This document shows, piece after piece, positions 6,012 through 7,440 of a stretch of 7,440 nucleotides of DNA; position 1 is the first letter of the stretch, and each line of letters starts with the position of its first letter. The stretch is from Planctomycetaceae bacterium. GTDB lineage: Bacteria > Planctomycetota > Planctomycetia > Pirellulales > UBA1268. Under the pieces are notes generated by a model that was not told where the DNA came from, searched no databases, and saw only the letters and a program-made list of their open reading frames with translations. Where the stretch lies: assembly GCA_018694455.1 (NCBI GenBank), contig JABHNP010000229.1, positions 1 to 7,440 on the forward strand, given 5' to 3'. The position numbers and the translations under genes are program-made.

Positions 6012-7440
6012 TTAAGTAGTCTGCGTAGTCGGCGGTTCTGGAATGAGTTGTAGTTTCAGTGATGTTCCAGCAGCAGGAGTGGGCTGTTCCGGTGTCAGAT
6101 TCTTTTGGTGAATATCTCCAGTAGGTCGGTTTGTTTGGACTGGCTGACCTACCGATGGTACTGAGCTACCTTCTGGACTTACATGGTTTAAATCTGAATC
6201 TTTCCAGCCCGTATCATTTGATGGTGATGTGTCGGTTGGTCTGTCACTGTATGTTTTTATTGGGGCGTTTCCTGTAATTGGTGCTTGCGTGGCAGGATTA
6301 GGCGCGAGAGTCATCGGGGCTGCTGGCGTCATTGGGGGAGTCGACGCTGGAGGAAGAACAGGTGCAGGCACAGATACTGTTGTCCCTGGTGCTATAGGAA
6401 TTGGGTTTCCACATGGGTCGAGTGGAACACGTGTTACCACAGTACGAGGCTTTCGCACGACGTACGTGTAAGGAATCTGTTTTGCAACGACCCTTGGTAT
6501 CTGAGCGGTTCTTTGCTCGGAAACATATTTGCAGACCTGTACCGAAATTGGTTCGACGCGCTGTTCGGCAACGTACTTAAGTACCTGAATGGGAATCTGT
6601 CGAACCTGTTCCTCAGCCACGTATTTGCAAACTTGTACCGGAACTTTGTTCTCAACGCGTTCAACTACTTTTCGAACAGTTTGCACAGGAACTTGTCGGA
6701 CTTGGACTTCTGGCACCATCTTTAGCGTTTGGACCGGAATTTGTTGAACAATTTGTTCGTTGACATAACGGACGGTTTGAACGGGTACTTTTCGCGTTAC
6801 AACTCGATTTACATAGGTTGTTTGTGGTACTTGAACAGGAGTGACTGTTGGTTGGTACACACGATTGACCTGATTGACAACAACACCTGGAGTTGCATTC
6901 CATGCGAAACCACCGCGTCTCCAAGATGAAACACCGGTATACGGGTTCACCCATTGCGTACTGGGTTGCCATCCGAGTGATGTATACCCAGGTGTAACCA
7001 CTGGTGTCACTGTATCAACAGCTGTACTACCGACAGAGTAGGCAGTTCTCATTGTGGTGACAGGTTCGGCAACGGTATATGCTTCTTGTCTTTCTGAAGT
7101 TTCATACACAGGTCTGCGAACCGTACTGACCCGCTGTTGCATGCTAGTCTCGTAAGTTGGTTTCATGACTGTGTACCGCTCTTCACGTGTCCCTGTTTCG
7201 ACAACGTCCCGCACAACGTTGTAGCTGCGGTCCTGAACTACTGTTTCATAAACGGGCTTCATGACCGTATAGCGTTCTTCACGATTTTGGGTTTCCCAAA
7301 CTGGCCGCTGAACGGTGTAGCTTCGTTGACGGGTTTCTGTTTCCCAGACCGGTTTTTGTACCGTATACGTTTTTGAGTCATAAACAGTCTCGTACGTCAT
7401 TCGATACGCAGTCATTTTCTGTTCTTCGTAGACTGTCTGG
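6012..7440 (-). CDS. YTV-repeat cell-surface protein, N-terminus missing
   Basis: The frame stays open to the right edge (upstream of the Met codon at 7415 it still reads TVYEEQK, part of another repeat), so that Met is internal and the start and any signal peptide lie outside. Numbered from that Met there are 467 residues. Residues 1-112 are seven 16-residue YTV repeats of the form YTVxKPV(W/Y)ETxxxxR. Residues 113-193 are a Gly/Trp/Val-rich linker (QPSTQWVNPYTGVSSWRRGG). Residues 194-305 are seven further 16-residue repeats, (V/I)PVQxxKYVxEQ. VPLDPCGNPIP (330-340) closes the ordered part, and a Pro/Thr/Ser-rich tail follows. YTV-repeat proteins were described from Rhodopirellula baltica and are thought to be cell-wall or surface proteins. 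A structural, extracellular role is likely; the partner is unknown. The Pro/Thr tail suggests a flexible or glycosylated end. It is transcribed towards the ThuA-like gene, with a 298-base gap. Confidence 0.9.
   Translation of the reverse strand, partial: QTVYEEQKMTAYRMTYETVYDSKTYTVQKPVWETETRQRSYTVQRPVWETQNREERYTVMKPVYETVVQDRSYNVVRDVVETGTREERYTVMKPTYETSMQQRVSTVRRPVYETSERQEAYTVAEPVTTMRTAYSVGSTAVDTVTPVVTPGYTSLGWQPSTQWVNPYTGVSSWRRGGFAWNATPGVVVNQVNRVYQPTVTPVQVPQTTYVNRVVTRKVPVQTVRYVNEQIVQQIPVQTLKMVPEVQVRQVPVQTVRKVVERVENKVPVQVCKYVAEEQVRQIPIQVLKYVAEQRVEPISVQVCKYVSEQRTAQIPRVVAKQIPYTYVVRKPRTVVTRVPLDPCGNPIPIAPGTTVSVPAPVLPPASTPPMTPAAPMTLAPNPATQAPITGNAPIKTYSDRPTDTSPSNDTGWKDSDLNHVSPEGSSVPSVGQPVQTNRPTGDIHQKNLTPEQPTPAAGTSLKLQLIPEPPTTQTT
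6501..6836 (-). repeat. Second 16-residue repeat block (VPVQ type), seven units
   Basis: Seven in-frame units of 48 bases lie within the YTV protein. Examples are VPVQTVRYVNEQIVQQ, IPVQTLKMVPEVQVRQ and VPVQVCKYVAEEQVRQ. The strongest positions are V/I-P-V-Q at the start, K/R-Y/M/K-V in the middle and a Q/R/K end. Two units carry a Cys at the same position (QVCKYV). The unit length equals that of the first block, but the consensus differs. Confidence 0.85.
7080..7440 (-). repeat. First 16-residue repeat block (YTV type), seven or more units
   Basis: Seven complete 48-base units, plus part of an eighth at the window edge, encode YTV repeats such as YTVQKPVWETETRQRS, YTVMKPVYETVVQDRS and STVRRPVYETSERQEA. 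There are no insertions or deletions between units. The consensus is Y-T-V-x-K/R-P-V-W/Y-E-T followed by six mainly polar or charged residues. The units are related but not identical at DNA level, so the array is not freshly amplified. Confidence 0.9.

Noticed and set aside
6229..6725. Plus-strand frames opposite the YTV protein.
   Set aside because: Their repetitive content simply mirrors the 48-base repeats and Pro/Thr-rich codons of the real minus-strand gene.
7413..7415. ATG as the start of the YTV protein.
   Set aside because: The frame continues upstream to the edge with TVYEEQK, in phase with the 16-residue repeat, so the Met is internal.
6501..7440. Regular 48-base repeats could suggest a CRISPR or satellite array.
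   Set aside because: The repeats are in frame, diverged at DNA level and conserved as protein, with no unique spacers.

Overview
The window looks like planctomycete chromosome (phylum Planctomycetota). The reasons are a DUF1553 (PSD1)/DUF1501 gene pair, which is greatly expanded in that phylum; a surface protein built from YTV repeats, known mainly from Rhodopirellula and relatives; a secreted ThuA-like protein; and weak or absent Shine-Dalgarno sequences before most starts. Base composition looks moderate (roughly half G+C by eye). I cannot name a genus. There are no rRNA or tRNA genes, no CRISPR array and no insertion sequence.

Layout. Positions 1-2837 (+) hold the 3' part of a DUF1549/DUF1553-type gene and, 12 bases later, a complete DUF1501 gene with a twin-arginine-like signal. 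This is the usual exported pair of unknown function in the phylum. It converges, across only 33 bases, with a minus-strand cluster. Read in its own direction (5713 down to 2871), that cluster encodes a secreted ThuA-like protein, a DUF429 predicted nuclease whose GTG start overlaps the ThuA stop (GTGA), and, 51 bases later, a regulator-like protein with a MerR-type helix-turn-helix fused to C-terminal TPR repeats. The three may form one transcription unit.

Positions 5714-6011 are the only sizeable non-coding stretch. It contains a perfect 18-bp dyad, a second short hairpin, a possible closing stem around both, and two weakly supported small plus-strand reading frames whose ends overlap. It is the least explained part of the window.

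Positions 6012-7440 (-) hold a YTV-repeat cell-surface protein cut by the right edge. It has two separate repeat blocks, both with a strict 16-residue period but different consensus sequences, followed by a Pro/Thr/Ser-rich tail.

No clearly new system is visible. The best candidates for a second look are the 5758-5984 region, the double 16-residue repeat architecture, and the MerR-TPR fusion next to DUF429 and ThuA.
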